This document shows positions 48,337-57,217 of a DNA stretch of 64,000 bases, piece after piece. A model generated the notes under the pieces. That model was not told the origin of the DNA and searched no databases. It was given only the letters and a program-made list of their open reading frames with translations. This DNA comes from Crassaminicella thermophila. Lineage in GTDB: Bacteria; Bacillota; Clostridia; Peptostreptococcales; Thermotaleaceae. The first letter of the stretch is position 1. Every line of letters begins with the position of its first letter. The stretch lies in assembly GCF_008152325.1 (NCBI RefSeq), contig NZ_CP042243.1, forward strand, positions 1,369,026 through 1,433,025, in the 5' to 3' direction. A program made the position numbers and the translations under genes.

Positions 48337-49310
48337 AAAATACAAATTACTGGCAAGATAGAAATGTTTTTATAACGGGAGCAACAGGATTTTTAGGAAG
48401 TTATTTGGCAAAAGAATTGATTGATTTAGGTGCAAACGTTACAGGTTTAGTTAGAGACTGCGTTGCAAATTCAAATGTTTATGAAAATGACTATGCAAAT
48501 AAAATGAATTGGGTAAGAGGATCTTTAGAGGATTTTTGTGTTTTAGAGAGAGCATTGGCAGAATATGAAATTGATATAGTTTTTCACTTAGCAGCACAAG
48601 CCATTGTAGGGATTGCAAATAGAAATCCAGTTTTAACTTTCAAATCCAATATACTAGGTACATGGAATATATTAGATGCCTGTAGACGAAGTCCGTTGAT
48701 AAAAAGTGTTATTGTTGCATCTACTGATAAAGCTTATGGGGATCAAGAAAGCTTGCCATATAATGAAAGTATGCCTCTACAAGGGAGACATCCTTATGAT
48801 GTATCTAAAAGTTGTGCTGATTTGATTGCACAATCTTATTATCATACCTATAATTTACCAATATGCATTACACGCTGTGGTAATTTATTTGGAGGAGGAG
48901 ATCTTAATTTTAATCGTATCATACCGCAGACAATCAAATCTATATTAAACAATGAAGCACCTGTTATTCGAAGTGATGGGACCTTTATAAGAGATTATTT
49001 TTATGTTGAAGATGCAGTAAAAGCTTATTTATTATTAGTTGAAAAGATGGAAGAACTTCAGCTATATGGAGAAGCCTTTAATTTTAGCAATGAAACTCAA
49101 CTAACAGTTTTGGAAATAGTAGATAAAATATTGAAAATTATGGATAGTGATTTAAAACCCATAATTTTGAAGCAGGGAAAAAATGAAATTAAACATCAAT
49201 ATCTTTCAGCTCAAAAAGCAAGAGAAATTTTAAATTGGCAACCTATATTTGATATAGATGAAGGATTATGTAAAACAATTAAATGGTATAAAAGTTATTT
49301 TAAACTTTAG
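48333..49310 (+). CDS. CDP-glucose 4,6-dehydratase-like SDR enzyme
   Basis: Extended short-chain dehydrogenase of 325 residues. NAD-binding [14 protein letters not shown] is at the N-terminus. [22 protein letters not shown], and the catalytic Tyr155/Lys159 in YDVSK follow, then [17 protein letters not shown]. It resembles RfbG-type dehydratases that make CDP-4-keto-6-deoxyglucose from CDP-glucose, or a general NDP-sugar epimerase/dehydratase. It is coupled to the nucleotidyltransferase by an ATGA overlap. No later enzyme for a dideoxy sugar is present. Confidence 0.85.
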   Translation: MKNTNYWQDRNVFITGATGFLGSYLAKELIDLGANVTGLVRDCVANSNVYENDYANKMNWVRGSLEDFCVLERALAEYEIDIVFHLAAQAIVGIANRNPVLTFKSNILGTWNILDACRRSPLIKSVIVASTDKAYGDQESLPYNESMPLQGRHPYDVSKSCADLIAQSYYHTYNLPICITRCGNLFGGGDLNFNRIIPQTIKSILNNEAPVIRSDGTFIRDYFYVEDAVKAYLLLVEKMEELQLYGEAFNFSNETQLTVLEIVDKILKIMDSDLKPIILKQGKNEIKHQYLSAQKAREILNWQPIFDIDEGLCKTIKWYKSYFKL

Positions 49311-49346
49311 TATAGTGAAGAATAATAAAGCACTAGGAGGAAGACA

Positions 49347-50264
49347 ATGAAAAATGGATTTTGTATTATTATGACAAAATATAGATTGTATCAAGGTATA
49401 GCTTTATACTATTCTCTAAATACTATTATGAAAAATTTAGAAATATTTATTCTTTGCATAGATGAAGAAACATATGAAATTTTATCAAAACTAAATCTAA
49501 TAAATACGACTTTAGTCAGTATAGAGGAGATAGAAAATGAAGTTTTATTGAAAAAGAAAATTGAAAGACCATTAAACGCATATTGCTGGACTTTAAAACC
49601 AGTATTTTTAGAATATGTAATCAATAAATTTAAAAATATTAACAGAATCACTTATATAGATTCGGATATGTATTTTTTTAATGATCCAAATCCAATTTTT
49701 GAAGAAGGTGCTAAGTACTCAGTATTATTGTCTCCACATAATTATACTAGGAGTTTAAAACATCTAGAAAGTATATGTGGAAAATATAACTCTGGATTTA
49801 TAAGCTTTAAAAAAGATATAGAAGGTTTAAATGCATTAAAATGGTGGAAAGAAAGATGTATTGAATGGTGTTATGATAAGGTTGAAGAAGGTAAGTTTGG
49901 AGATCAAAAATATTTAGATAATATACAGTCTATTTTTAACAATACTTATGATATAAAAACGCCTGGTGTAAACATAGGATTTTGGAATCATGGGAGATAT
50001 AAAACGACAATTATAAATGGAAAAGTATATATTAATAATGTGCAGTTAATATGTTATCATTTTGCAGGACTTAGATTATTAAGTAAAAAAGAAGTTGCTT
50101 TTATTATTGGGTTCAAAAAAGAGTTTATTAGAGATATTTATAACCCATATATAAACACACTACAAAATGTAATTTCAAAGGTAAAAGCTATATCAAATTT
50201 TAATGGATATTTTATAGATAAAAAACAGGTACAGGGTGCTATTATCCATAGGGTGAATGTTTAA
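49347..50264 (+). CDS. GT8-like glycosyltransferase 1
   Basis: A 305-residue GT-A-type protein. It begins FCIIMTKYRLYQGIALYYSL, and the metal-binding D-x-D is DSDMYFFNDP (Asp105, Asp107). WTLKPVFLEYVI precedes it, and GKYNSGFISFKK, GDQKYLDN and CYHFAG follow. It is 36 bp after the dehydratase, with GGAGGAAG before the ATG. The next gene is a paralogue sharing the same order of motifs. Donor and acceptor unknown. Confidence 0.8.
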   Translation: MKNGFCIIMTKYRLYQGIALYYSLNTIMKNLEIFILCIDEETYEILSKLNLINTTLVSIEEIENEVLLKKKIERPLNAYCWTLKPVFLEYVINKFKNINRITYIDSDMYFFNDPNPIFEEGAKYSVLLSPHNYTRSLKHLESICGKYNSGFISFKKDIEGLNALKWWKERCIEWCYDKVEEGKFGDQKYLDNIQSIFNNTYDIKTPGVNIGFWNHGRYKTTIINGKVYINNVQLICYHFAGLRLLSKKEVAFIIGFKKEFIRDIYNPYINTLQNVISKVKAISNFNGYFIDKKQVQGAIIHRVNV

Positions 50265-50280
50265 GAGAGGAGAAATTCCT

Positions 50281-51210
50281 ATGAGAAGGTTTCACTTTTC
50301 TACCATTGCATCAAATAACTATCTATATAAATTGATTGTAATGTATAAATCCTTAGAGTATTATAATAATGATTTTCATTTACATGTTTTGTGTGTAGAT
50401 GAAGAAGTTTATAATATACTTTCTAATTTAAAGTTTAAGCATTTAAAATGCTATAAAATATATCATATTCAGGATAAGGATCTGATGAAAGCAAAAGCGA
50501 ATCGTACACGACAAGAATATGCATGGACATTAAAGCCTGCAATGATGTATTATGTTATGAAAAATTTTTCTAGTGCACAATATTATGCACATATTGATGC
50601 TGATATTTGTTTTTACTCGAGTTTAGAAAATATATTTAATGAAAATATTGATGCGTCATTATATTTAACTGACCATAATAATTCGAATAGATTTATGGAT
50701 ACTTACGATGTAACAGGTAGATATAATACTGGTTTTGTTGGTTGTAAGAATAATAATGATGCACTAAGTGCTGTAGTATGGTGGAAAAAACAATGCATAA
50801 AGTGGTGTTATAAAGAACCAGATATAAAAGCAAAATTGTTTGGAGATCAAAGATATGTAGAAAGATGGGCTAATCTATTTTCAAATGTGCATATTGTGAA
50901 CACAAAGGGAGCAAATGTAGCAGTATGGAATATAGATAATTATCATATATCTTATAGAGATGGAGCTATTTATGTGGATGATGATAAGTTAATTTTCTAT
51001 CATTTTTCAGGTTTAAGCATATATAATTCAAGAGAGTTTAATCTCGCGTGGTTTAAAGGTTTACCTGATTCAGCAGTAAAATTAATATATATACCTTATT
51101 TAAACTTGTTATCTGAAGCTATTGAAAATGTTCAAAATATATTTCATAATTTTACAAAAGGATTTACAAGAAAAGGACAAATTCCAGATATTTATTATTA
51201 TCGACTATAG
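50281..51210 (+). CDS. GT8-like glycosyltransferase 2
   Basis: A 309-residue paralogue of the preceding protein: FHFSTIASNNYLYKLIVMYK at the start, WTLKPAMMYYVMKNF, D-x-D in HIDADICFYS (Asp106, Asp108), GRYNTGFVGCKN, FGDQRYVERW, and FYHFSGLS. The start ATG 50281 follows GAGAGGAGAAA; an earlier in-frame ATG at 50257 overlaps the upstream gene. Two adjacent paralogues suggest two sequential or alternative sugar additions. It ends the sugar cluster before a large terminator. Confidence 0.8.
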   Translation: MRRFHFSTIASNNYLYKLIVMYKSLEYYNNDFHLHVLCVDEEVYNILSNLKFKHLKCYKIYHIQDKDLMKAKANRTRQEYAWTLKPAMMYYVMKNFSSAQYYAHIDADICFYSSLENIFNENIDASLYLTDHNNSNRFMDTYDVTGRYNTGFVGCKNNNDALSAVVWWKKQCIKWCYKEPDIKAKLFGDQRYVERWANLFSNVHIVNTKGANVAVWNIDNYHISYRDGAIYVDDDKLIFYHFSGLSIYNSREFNLAWFKGLPDSAVKLIYIPYLNLLSEAIENVQNIFHNFTKGFTRKGQIPDIYYYRL

Positions 51211-51246
51211 AAAGTTAAAATGGATCTAATAAAATTTGTATAGATA

Positions 51247-51304
51247 AAAATAAGTATAGACCTAGATTTATAATAAGATTAACTAGGTGCTATACTTATT
51301 TTTG
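51247..51304 (+). terminator. Large terminator after the sugar cluster
   Basis: A long stem, AAAATAAGTATAG plus CCTAG on the left (51247-51265) pairing with CTAGG plus CTATACTTATTTT on the right (51283-51302), with one bulge and an 18-nt loop. It ends in TTTTTG. Confidence 0.8.
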
Positions 51305-51373
51305 TATGTAGGATGTATACAATACATATTAGATAAAAGTACTTAAAACTAAGAAAAATATTATTGTTGAATG

Positions 51374-51419
51374 TTGACAAAAATACTTGGGTATAATATA
51401 CTTAGAATTGAATTCTGAG
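51374..51419 (+). promoter_or_regulatory. Promoter and candidate operator of the isc operon
   Basis: TTGACA (51374-51379), a 17-bp spacer, TATACT (51397-51402). An inverted repeat CTTAGAATT-G-AATTCTGAG (51401-51419, 8 of 9 pairs) overlaps the end of the -10 box and the start point, a position suited to repression by the Rrf2 regulator encoded next. Confidence 0.6.
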
Positions 51420-51452
51420 TAAATCACTTGGGATTTTGAAGGGAGTGATAGA

Positions 51453-51902
51453 ATGAAGCTATCTACCAAAGGAAGATATGGTGTGAAAGCCATGTTTGAA
51501 TTAGCATTAAGTTATGGTGATGGCCCAATTGCTCTGAATAGTATTGCAGATAAACAAAATCTTTCTGTGCACTATTTAGAACAATTGTTTTCAAATCTTA
51601 GAAAAGCAGGTTTGGTAAAGAGTGTTAGAGGAGCACAAGGTGGATATATTCTTGCGCGAAAACCAGAGGATATTACTGTTGGAGATATTATCAGAACTCT
51701 TGAAGGGCCACTTGCTCCAGCAGAGTGTGTAATAGAGAATGACTCGAAAGAATGTTATAAGGCAGATTACTGTGTTACAAGAACCATATGGGAAAAAATT
51801 CGAGATAGTATAAACAATGTAGTGGATAGTATAACACTACAAGATATGATCAATGATTATAAGAAAATGAATAATAATGATTCATATATGTACTATATAT
51901 AA
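51453..51902 (+). CDS. iscR: Rrf2 family regulator (IscR/CymR-like)
   Basis: A 149-residue winged-helix regulator: KLSTKGRYGVKAMFELALSY start, helix-turn-helix SIADKQNLSVHYLEQLFSNL, wing GAQGGYILARKP. Three cysteines that could hold a [2Fe-2S] cluster are present (AECVIENDSKECYKADYCVT; Cys spacing close to IscR), which favours IscR over CymR. It is at the head of an iscS-iscU-mnmA run and probably controls it from the repeat at 51401. Confidence 0.88.
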   Translation: MKLSTKGRYGVKAMFELALSYGDGPIALNSIADKQNLSVHYLEQLFSNLRKAGLVKSVRGAQGGYILARKPEDITVGDIIRTLEGPLAPAECVIENDSKECYKADYCVTRTIWEKIRDSINNVVDSITLQDMINDYKKMNNNDSYMYYI

Positions 51903-51921
51903 ACTTCAGGGAGATGATGAA

Positions 51922-53103
51922 ATGAGTAAAAGAGTATATCTTGATTATTCTGCAACAACACCAATGAAAAAAGAAGTATTAGATGAAATGCTACCTTATT
52001 TTACAGAGAAATTTGGAAATCCATCTAGTATATATTCTTTTGGTAGAGAAGCAAAACAAGCAGTAGATACAGCAAGAGAAAGAGTAGCAAAATTGATTGG
52101 AGCAAAAACTAATGAAATTTATTTTACTGCAGGCGGATCTGAAGCAGATAACTGGGCGATAAAAGGGATTGCTTATGCAAATAAAGATAGAGGAAATCAT
52201 ATTATAACAACAAAAATTGAGCATCATGCAGTACTTCATGTTTGTGAATATTTGGAGAAAAATGGTTTTGATGTGACTTACTTAGATGTAGATAAATATG
52301 GATTGATTGATTTAGAAGTATTGAAAAATGCAATTACAGACAAAACAATACTTATTTCTATTATGTTTGCGAATAATGAAATTGGTACAATTCAGCCTAT
52401 AAAACAAATTGGTCAGATAGCTAAAGAAAGAGGAATAATTTTTCATACAGATGCTGTTCAAGCATTAGGAAATGTAGAAATTGATGTAGATGAATTAAAT
52501 ATTGACTTAATGTCTATGTCTGCTCATAAAATATATGGTCCAAAGGGAATTGGTGCATTGTATATAAGAAAAGGTGTAAAAATACATTCTTTTGTCCATG
52601 GGGGAGCACAAGAAAGAAGGAGAAGAGCAGGAACTGAAAATGTTCCAGGAATTGTAGGATTCGGAAAAGCTGCTCTAATGGCTATGGAAAATATGGATCA
52701 TCACATAAATCATTTAAAAATGTTGAGGGAAAAATTAATAAAAGGTATAATGGAAAAGATAGATTATGTGAGATTAAATGGGCATCCAGAAAAAAGATTA
52801 CCTGGAAATGTGAATATGGTGTATGAATTTATTGAGGGGGAATCTTTACTATTAAGCTTAGATATGGTTGGTATAGCAGCTTCTAGTGGATCAGCATGTA
52901 CTTCAGGTTCATTAGATCCATCACATGTTTTAATGGCAATTGGATTACCGCATGAGATTGCACATGGTTCTTTGAGACTAACAATTGGTGATTTTACAAC
53001 AGAAGAAGATATAGATTATGTGCTAGAACAACTACCTAAAATTGTAGATCGATTAAGACAAATGTCACCATTGTATGAAAACGTAAAGGGAGGACAAAAA
53101 TAA
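51922..53103 (+). CDS. iscS: Cysteine desulfurase IscS/NifS
   Basis: PLP enzyme of 393 residues delivering sulfur from cysteine to iron-sulfur clusters and to tRNA thiolation. ATG 51922 (MSKRVYLDYSATTP) follows GGGAGATGATG. PLP lysine Lys203 is in SAHKIYGPKGIG, and catalytic Cys326 is in SGSACTSGSLDPSH. It is 19 bp after iscR and overlaps iscU by one base (TAATG). Confidence 0.97.
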   Translation: MSKRVYLDYSATTPMKKEVLDEMLPYFTEKFGNPSSIYSFGREAKQAVDTARERVAKLIGAKTNEIYFTAGGSEADNWAIKGIAYANKDRGNHIITTKIEHHAVLHVCEYLEKNGFDVTYLDVDKYGLIDLEVLKNAITDKTILISIMFANNEIGTIQPIKQIGQIAKERGIIFHTDAVQALGNVEIDVDELNIDLMSMSAHKIYGPKGIGALYIRKGVKIHSFVHGGAQERRRRAGTENVPGIVGFGKAALMAMENMDHHINHLKMLREKLIKGIMEKIDYVRLNGHPEKRLPGNVNMVYEFIEGESLLLSLDMVGIAASSGSACTSGSLDPSHVLMAIGLPHEIAHGSLRLTIGDFTTEEDIDYVLEQLPKIVDRLRQMSPLYENVKGGQK

Positions 53104-53546
53104 TGTATTCAGAAAAAGTAATGGATCATTTTACTAATCCAAGAAATGTTGGTGAAATAGAAAATGCAGATGGAGTAGGGCAAGTTGGAAATGCTAAATG
53201 TGGCGATATTATGAAAATTTATCTAAAAATTGAAAATGATATCATTGAAGATGTGAAATTTAAAACTTTTGGATGTGGATCTGCTATAGCATCGTCAAGT
53301 ATTGCTACTGAAATGATAAAAGGAAAAACAATTCAAGAAGCATTGGAATTAACAAATAAAGCTGTAGTTGAAGCATTAGGTGGACTTCCAGCTGCAAAAG
53401 TACACTGTTCAATTTTGGCAGAACAAGCTGTAAAAGCTGCTTTGCTTGACTATGCACAAAAAAATAATATTGAAATAAAAGGATTAGAGGATTTTAATCC
53501 AGACGCAGATCATCATGAGCATCATGATGAAGAAATTGATGAATAA
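53103..53546 (+). CDS. iscU: Iron-sulfur cluster scaffold IscU/NifU
   Basis: Scaffold protein of 147 residues. The three cluster-binding cysteines are Cys33 (NAKCGDIMKIY), Cys58 (FKTFGCGSAIASSS) and Cys102 (KVHCSILAEQAVKAA). The C-terminal tail is His/Asp/Glu-rich (DADHHEHHDEEIDE), which is found in some clostridial NifU-type proteins and could bind metal. Translationally coupled to iscS. Confidence 0.96.
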   Translation: MYSEKVMDHFTNPRNVGEIENADGVGQVGNAKCGDIMKIYLKIENDIIEDVKFKTFGCGSAIASSSIATEMIKGKTIQEALELTNKAVVEALGGLPAAKVHCSILAEQAVKAALLDYAQKNNIEIKGLEDFNPDADHHEHHDEEIDE

Positions 53547-53567
53547 GCCCAGGATTTCCTGGGTTTT
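53547..53567 (+). terminator. Small terminator after iscU
   Basis: A 6-bp GC-rich stem CCCAGG/CCTGGG (53548-53553, 53558-53563) with a 4-nt loop and TTTTAT tail. mnmA starts 55 bp later. Confidence 0.75.
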
Positions 53568-53621
53568 ATAATTGAATAAAAATTGCATAAAAAAGAAAAA
53601 ATAAAAGAAGTAGGTGATAAA

Positions 53622-54725
53622 ATGACTTTTTTAGATAAGAAAAAAGTAGTTGTTGGTATGAGTGGTGGAGTAGATAGTTCAGTAGCAGCATATATCTTGC
53701 AAAAACAAGGATATGAAGTAATTGGTGTTACAATGCAGGTATGGCCGGATATGGAGGAAGAAGAAGTAGAAAGAGTAGGTGGATGTTGTGGCTTATCAGC
53801 AGTTGATGATGCAAGGCGTGTTGCAAATAAACTTGGGATTCCTTTTTATGTAATGAATTTTAAAGACATATTTGAGAAAAAAGTTATAGACTATTTTGTA
53901 GATGAATATTTATCAGGAAAGACCCCAAATCCTTGTATTGCATGCAATAAATTTATGAAATTTGATGAATTATTAAGACGTGCGCATAACTTAGGTGCAT
54001 ACTATGTAGCAACAGGACATTATGCAAAAATTGTATATGATGAAAAAATAGATAAATATAAGATAAAAAAATCTAATGCAGTTGCTAAGGATCAAACTTA
54101 TGCATTATATAACTTTACACAAGAACAATTAAAACATACCTTAATGCCATTAGGAGAATTTTCTTCAAAGGAAGAGGTTCGACAATTAGCATTAGAACTT
54201 GGGCTTATAACTGCTTCTAAACCGGATAGTCAAGAAATTTGTTTTGTAAAAGATAATAACTATGGAAAATTTATAGAAGACAGAAAACCTGGGAAAATTG
54301 CTCCAGGAGATTTTGTTGATAAAAATGGAAAAGTATTAGGAAAACATAAAGGAATTGTTTATTATACCATTGGGCAAAGAAAAGGATTGGGAATTGCATT
54401 AGGAAAGCCAATGTTTGTAGTGGATATTATTCCTGAAAAGAATCAAGTTGTACTAGGAGAAAATGAAGATGTTTTTGGAAGAGAATTGTTAGCTAGTGAT
54501 GTAAATTTTATTTATTTGAACAGAATAGAAGGCAGTTTACGTGTGAAAGCACAGATTAGATATAATGCAAAACCGGCAGATGCAACAATATATATAGAAA
54601 AAGACAACGTAGTACGTGTTGTTTTTGATGATAGTCAAAGAGCAATAACTCCAGGACAGGCTGTAGTATTTTATGATGGAGATTATCTTGTAGGTGGTGG
54701 AACTATTACAAAAAAAGTAAGATAA
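53622..54725 (+). CDS. mnmA: tRNA-specific 2-thiouridylase MnmA
   Basis: Thiolates U34 of tRNA-Lys/Glu/Gln using sulfur from IscS. The 367-residue protein starts at ATG 53622 after TAGGTGAT; an upstream in-frame start at 53583 has no site. PP-loop [12 protein letters not shown] is near the N-terminus. The catalytic cysteines are Cys105 ([12 protein letters not shown]) and Cys207 ([13 protein letters not shown]), and [12 protein letters not shown] lies beyond. [15 protein letters not shown] is the family insert. Position after iscSU is common in Firmicutes. Confidence 0.97.
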   Translation: MTFLDKKKVVVGMSGGVDSSVAAYILQKQGYEVIGVTMQVWPDMEEEEVERVGGCCGLSAVDDARRVANKLGIPFYVMNFKDIFEKKVIDYFVDEYLSGKTPNPCIACNKFMKFDELLRRAHNLGAYYVATGHYAKIVYDEKIDKYKIKKSNAVAKDQTYALYNFTQEQLKHTLMPLGEFSSKEEVRQLALELGLITASKPDSQEICFVKDNNYGKFIEDRKPGKIAPGDFVDKNGKVLGKHKGIVYYTIGQRKGLGIALGKPMFVVDIIPEKNQVVLGENEDVFGRELLASDVNFIYLNRIEGSLRVKAQIRYNAKPADATIYIEKDNVVRVVFDDSQRAITPGQAVVFYDGDYLVGGGTITKKVR

Positions 54726-54728
54726 TTG

Positions 54729-54759
54729 AAGTGCACGAATAAGTGCATTTTTTTTTTAT
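54729..54759 (+). terminator. Terminator after mnmA
   Basis: About 8 bp of stem (54729-54736 with 54743-54750), core TGCAC/GTGCA, running into nine or more T. Confidence 0.85.
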
Positions 54760-54815
54760 AAGGTGGAATGATAACAATACAGCAATTACTTTTAAAGATA
54801 AGCGTGGTGTATTTA

Positions 54816-55346
54816 ATGATAAAAATAGGAAAAGATATTGTTGGTTTACCTATAATCTGTTTAGAAAAAGAAAATGAAAATATAGAAATTAAAGATATTA
54901 TTTGTTGTAAAAAAAGCTTTAGAGTAATTGCTTTTTTAGTTGATGAAGGTGGATATTTTCATCAACCTAAGATTATTTATTTTAAAAATATTAAAAGTAT
55001 TGGAGAAGATGCAGTTGTTATTCAAAAACAAGAATGTATTAAAAGCACAAAGGAGTATATAGGCAAATTTTATTTGAGAAAAAAGCTTTTAGGATTAAAG
55101 GTAATAACAGATACTGGTGATTATGTAGGTAATGTTCAAGATATTTTGATAGAAATTCTAACTGGTAAACTTTTAGGATTGATTTTGACAGAGGGATTAT
55201 TTGACGATTTAGTGGAAGGAAGGCCAATTTTACCTTTACAAGATTCTTTATATATTAATAAAAATTCTATTATTATTCCTAAAAGTTTAAATACGTCTAC
55301 TCTTTATAATACTGGAGGATTAAAAAAATTACTTCCACTAGAATAG
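54816..55346 (+). CDS. PRC-barrel domain protein
   Basis: A 176-residue protein with two PRC-barrel-like domains: MIKIGKDIVGLPIICLEKEN at the start and GKFYLRKKLLGLKVITDTGD from about residue 85, then VGNVQDILIEILTGKLLGLI. ATG 54816 is chosen because it begins at the usual PRC start and has GGTG 7 bp upstream; ATG 54768 lies almost on top of its own site. Related proteins in Firmicutes (YlmC/YmxH-like and others) are uncharacterised. It is followed by a small membrane protein and a permease. Confidence 0.75.
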   Translation: MIKIGKDIVGLPIICLEKENENIEIKDIICCKKSFRVIAFLVDEGGYFHQPKIIYFKNIKSIGEDAVVIQKQECIKSTKEYIGKFYLRKKLLGLKVITDTGDYVGNVQDILIEILTGKLLGLILTEGLFDDLVEGRPILPLQDSLYINKNSIIIPKSLNTSTLYNTGGLKKLLPLE

Positions 55347-55386
55347 CTTTAATAATATTTTTATTTAATAGAAAGGAGTTCTAATT

Positions 55387-55569
55387 ATGAAAAATAGATT
55401 TATTTCTGGTATGATAGCTGGAAGCGTAATTGGTGCTACAACTGGTATGTATGCATATAAAAGAATGAATCCTAGACAGAGAAGGATGATTATGAGACGA
55501 GGTAGAAAAATTGTGAAGAGTGCAGCCAATATGATAGATGTGATTCAATCTATAAATATGTTAAGGTAG
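55387..55569 (+). CDS. Small YtxH-like glycine-rich protein
   Basis: A 60-residue basic protein: FISGMIAGSVIGATTGMYAY is a glycine-zipper hydrophobic segment (about residues 5-24), followed by RMNPRQRRMIMRRGRKIVKS. It resembles YtxH/DUF3918-type small membrane proteins; function unknown. AAAGGAG precedes the ATG. Compact spacing (40 bp) suggests co-transcription with the PRC-barrel gene. Confidence 0.65.
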   Translation: MKNRFISGMIAGSVIGATTGMYAYKRMNPRQRRMIMRRGRKIVKSAANMIDVIQSINMLR

Positions 55570-55573
55570 TTTA

Positions 55574-55610
55574 ATGAAAAGCAGCTAGTAAAATAGCTGC
55601 TTTTCATCAA
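55574..55610 (+). terminator. Hairpin between the small YtxH-like gene and the permease gene
   Basis: A 14-bp perfect stem, 55574-55587 pairing with 55594-55607 (core AAAAGCAGCTA), 6-nt loop, without a T tail beyond the stem. Confidence 0.6.
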
Positions 55611-55632
55611 ACTTAGTAAGGATGTGAAGGAT

Positions 55633-56856
55633 ATGATAGATGAAGGATTGAATTTATTATATTTTATACAAATGAAACCTATATTTTATATATTTTTAGT
55701 ACTTATTGTGAGTATAAATATTCTAATATTACTATTATTAGGATTTTCCATATATTACTTAATACATATTGGAAATCAGTATGTTGAAAATATGAAACAA
55801 CTGAGAATAAAGAAAAAGTATTTTTTCTATTTATTGATTTTTATGATTATATTTTTGTTAATCATTGTGTTATATAATTTTAGAGTAATATTGTGGAAAA
55901 TTTTTACTCCTGTCATTTGGGCTATTATATTTGCATATTTGCTAAATCCAATAGTTCATTTAATTGATAAAAGAGGAATTTCAAGAACATGGAGTGTTAT
56001 TGTTGTTTACATCTCAATAATATTAGTAATTATACTAATTTCTATTACTGTAACACCTAAGATTGTAACTGAGACAAGAAAATTAGTGGAGTTATTGCCA
56101 AAGTATACAACTGAAGTAGATAATTTTTTAAATAATGTATATATAAAAATTGAACAGTTGGATAATTTTTCTCCACAGTTAACTACTGTAAAAAATATAA
56201 TAAGAGATCATTTATCAAAAACTCAGTATTATATTGTTGAGACTATAAAAGAAATAACAAGTGAAATATTTAATATGTTTTCACAAATTGTAACATTAGT
56301 ACTTATACCAATTTTTACTTTTTATTTTTTGAAAGATGCAGATTATTTCAAAAAAAAATTAACATTTATTATTCCGAGAGTATTAAGAAATGAGTTAGTA
56401 AATATTTTTAAGGATATACATGTTTTGCTGAACAAGTTTATTAGAGGCCAATTAATCGTAGCAGCTTGTGTTGGTGTATTGAGCATAATTGCATTATTAA
56501 TAATCAAGGTAAATTTTGCTTTTCTTATTGGAACGATTGCTGGAATTTCAGATATTATACCATATTTTGGGCCTGTTATCGGTGCTATACCTGCGATAGT
56601 AGTGGCTTTATTAGATACACCTACTAAGGCTTTGTGGGTAATTATTGCTTTTATAATTATTCAACAAATAGAAAGTGGAATTATTACCCCTAAAATTGTT
56701 GGCGAAAGTGTTGGGCTTCACCCTGTTACAGTTATTTTAGCGTTGTTAATAGGAAGTGAGTGGCTTGGAATTGTTGGTTTAATTTTTGCTGTGCCTATCG
56801 CAGCAAGTATTAAGATAGTTATGAAGCATATCATAGACATAATTATAAAAACGTAA
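55633..56856 (+). CDS. AI-2E family transporter (YtvI/PerM-like)
   Basis: About 407 residues with eight TM segments. An extra N-terminal TM (about residues 13-40) precedes the canonical core: NFRVILWKIFTPVIWAIIFAY with LLNPIVHLIDKRG, a soluble loop (about 130-210), then VTLVLIPIFTFYFLKD, GAIPAIVVALLDTPTKA, QQIESGIITPKIVGESVGLH and IGSEWLGIVGLIFAVPIAA. The family name comes from E. coli TqsA; many members instead move sodium/protons or polyprenyl compounds. ATG 55633 or GTG 55624 is possible as start; ribosome sites are poor for both. Often found before alaS in Clostridia. Confidence 0.85.
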   Translation: MIDEGLNLLYFIQMKPIFYIFLVLIVSINILILLLLGFSIYYLIHIGNQYVENMKQLRIKKKYFFYLLIFMIIFLLIIVLYNFRVILWKIFTPVIWAIIFAYLLNPIVHLIDKRGISRTWSVIVVYISIILVIILISITVTPKIVTETRKLVELLPKYTTEVDNFLNNVYIKIEQLDNFSPQLTTVKNIIRDHLSKTQYYIVETIKEITSEIFNMFSQIVTLVLIPIFTFYFLKDADYFKKKLTFIIPRVLRNELVNIFKDIHVLLNKFIRGQLIVAACVGVLSIIALLIIKVNFAFLIGTIAGISDIIPYFGPVIGAIPAIVVALLDTPTKALWVIIAFIIIQQIESGIITPKIVGESVGLHPVTVILALLIGSEWLGIVGLIFAVPIAASIKIVMKHIIDIIIKT

Positions 56857-56894
56857 ATAATTATTGAAAATATAGGAATAATATATTTAAATGT

Positions 56895-56923
56895 TTGACA
56901 AATAGTACTAATTTTTATATAAT
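56895..56923 (+). promoter_or_regulatory. Sigma-A promoter of the alaS T-box transcript
   Basis: Perfect TTGACA (56895-56900), a 17-bp spacer, perfect TATAAT (56918-56923). Confidence 0.88.
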
Positions 56924-56929
56924 CAACTC

Positions 56930-57190
56930 AAGTTAATATAGAAAATACAATGATGAAGAGGAGTACATTAACTCAAAATCTATAGAGAGGAAGTTCGCTG
57001 GCTGAAAGATTTCCGATTTGAGTTTTTGGAAGCAGCTTCTGAGTATTAACCTTGAAATAGTAGTAGAGGTTAACGGAAGACAACCGTTATAAAGTCAGGT
57101 ATTGTGCTTAATGAGAGACCAAATTTTTGGTAAGTAGGGTGGTACCGCGAGAAACTCTCGTCCCTATATGTGGGATGGGAGTTTATTTTT
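56930..57190 (+). promoter_or_regulatory. T-box riboswitch of alaS
   Basis: The T-box core GGGTGGTACCGCGA is at 57137-57150, and the alternative terminator stem is 57152-57164 with 57172-57184, followed by ATTTTTA. The specifier side of stem I reads GAAGCAGCTTCTGAG (57029-57043), which contains two adjacent Ala codons, GCA (57032-57034) and GCT (57035-57037). By position relative to the conserved GAG the GCT is favoured. Confidence 0.9.
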
Positions 57191-57217
57191 ATAAAGTAGT
57201 AGATGGAGGTTGATATA

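Noticed and set aside
51211-51452. 6S or other small RNA gene before iscR
   Set aside because: The gap is fully explained by the large terminator of the sugar cluster and the iscR promoter; no long closed hairpin with a central bubble is visible.
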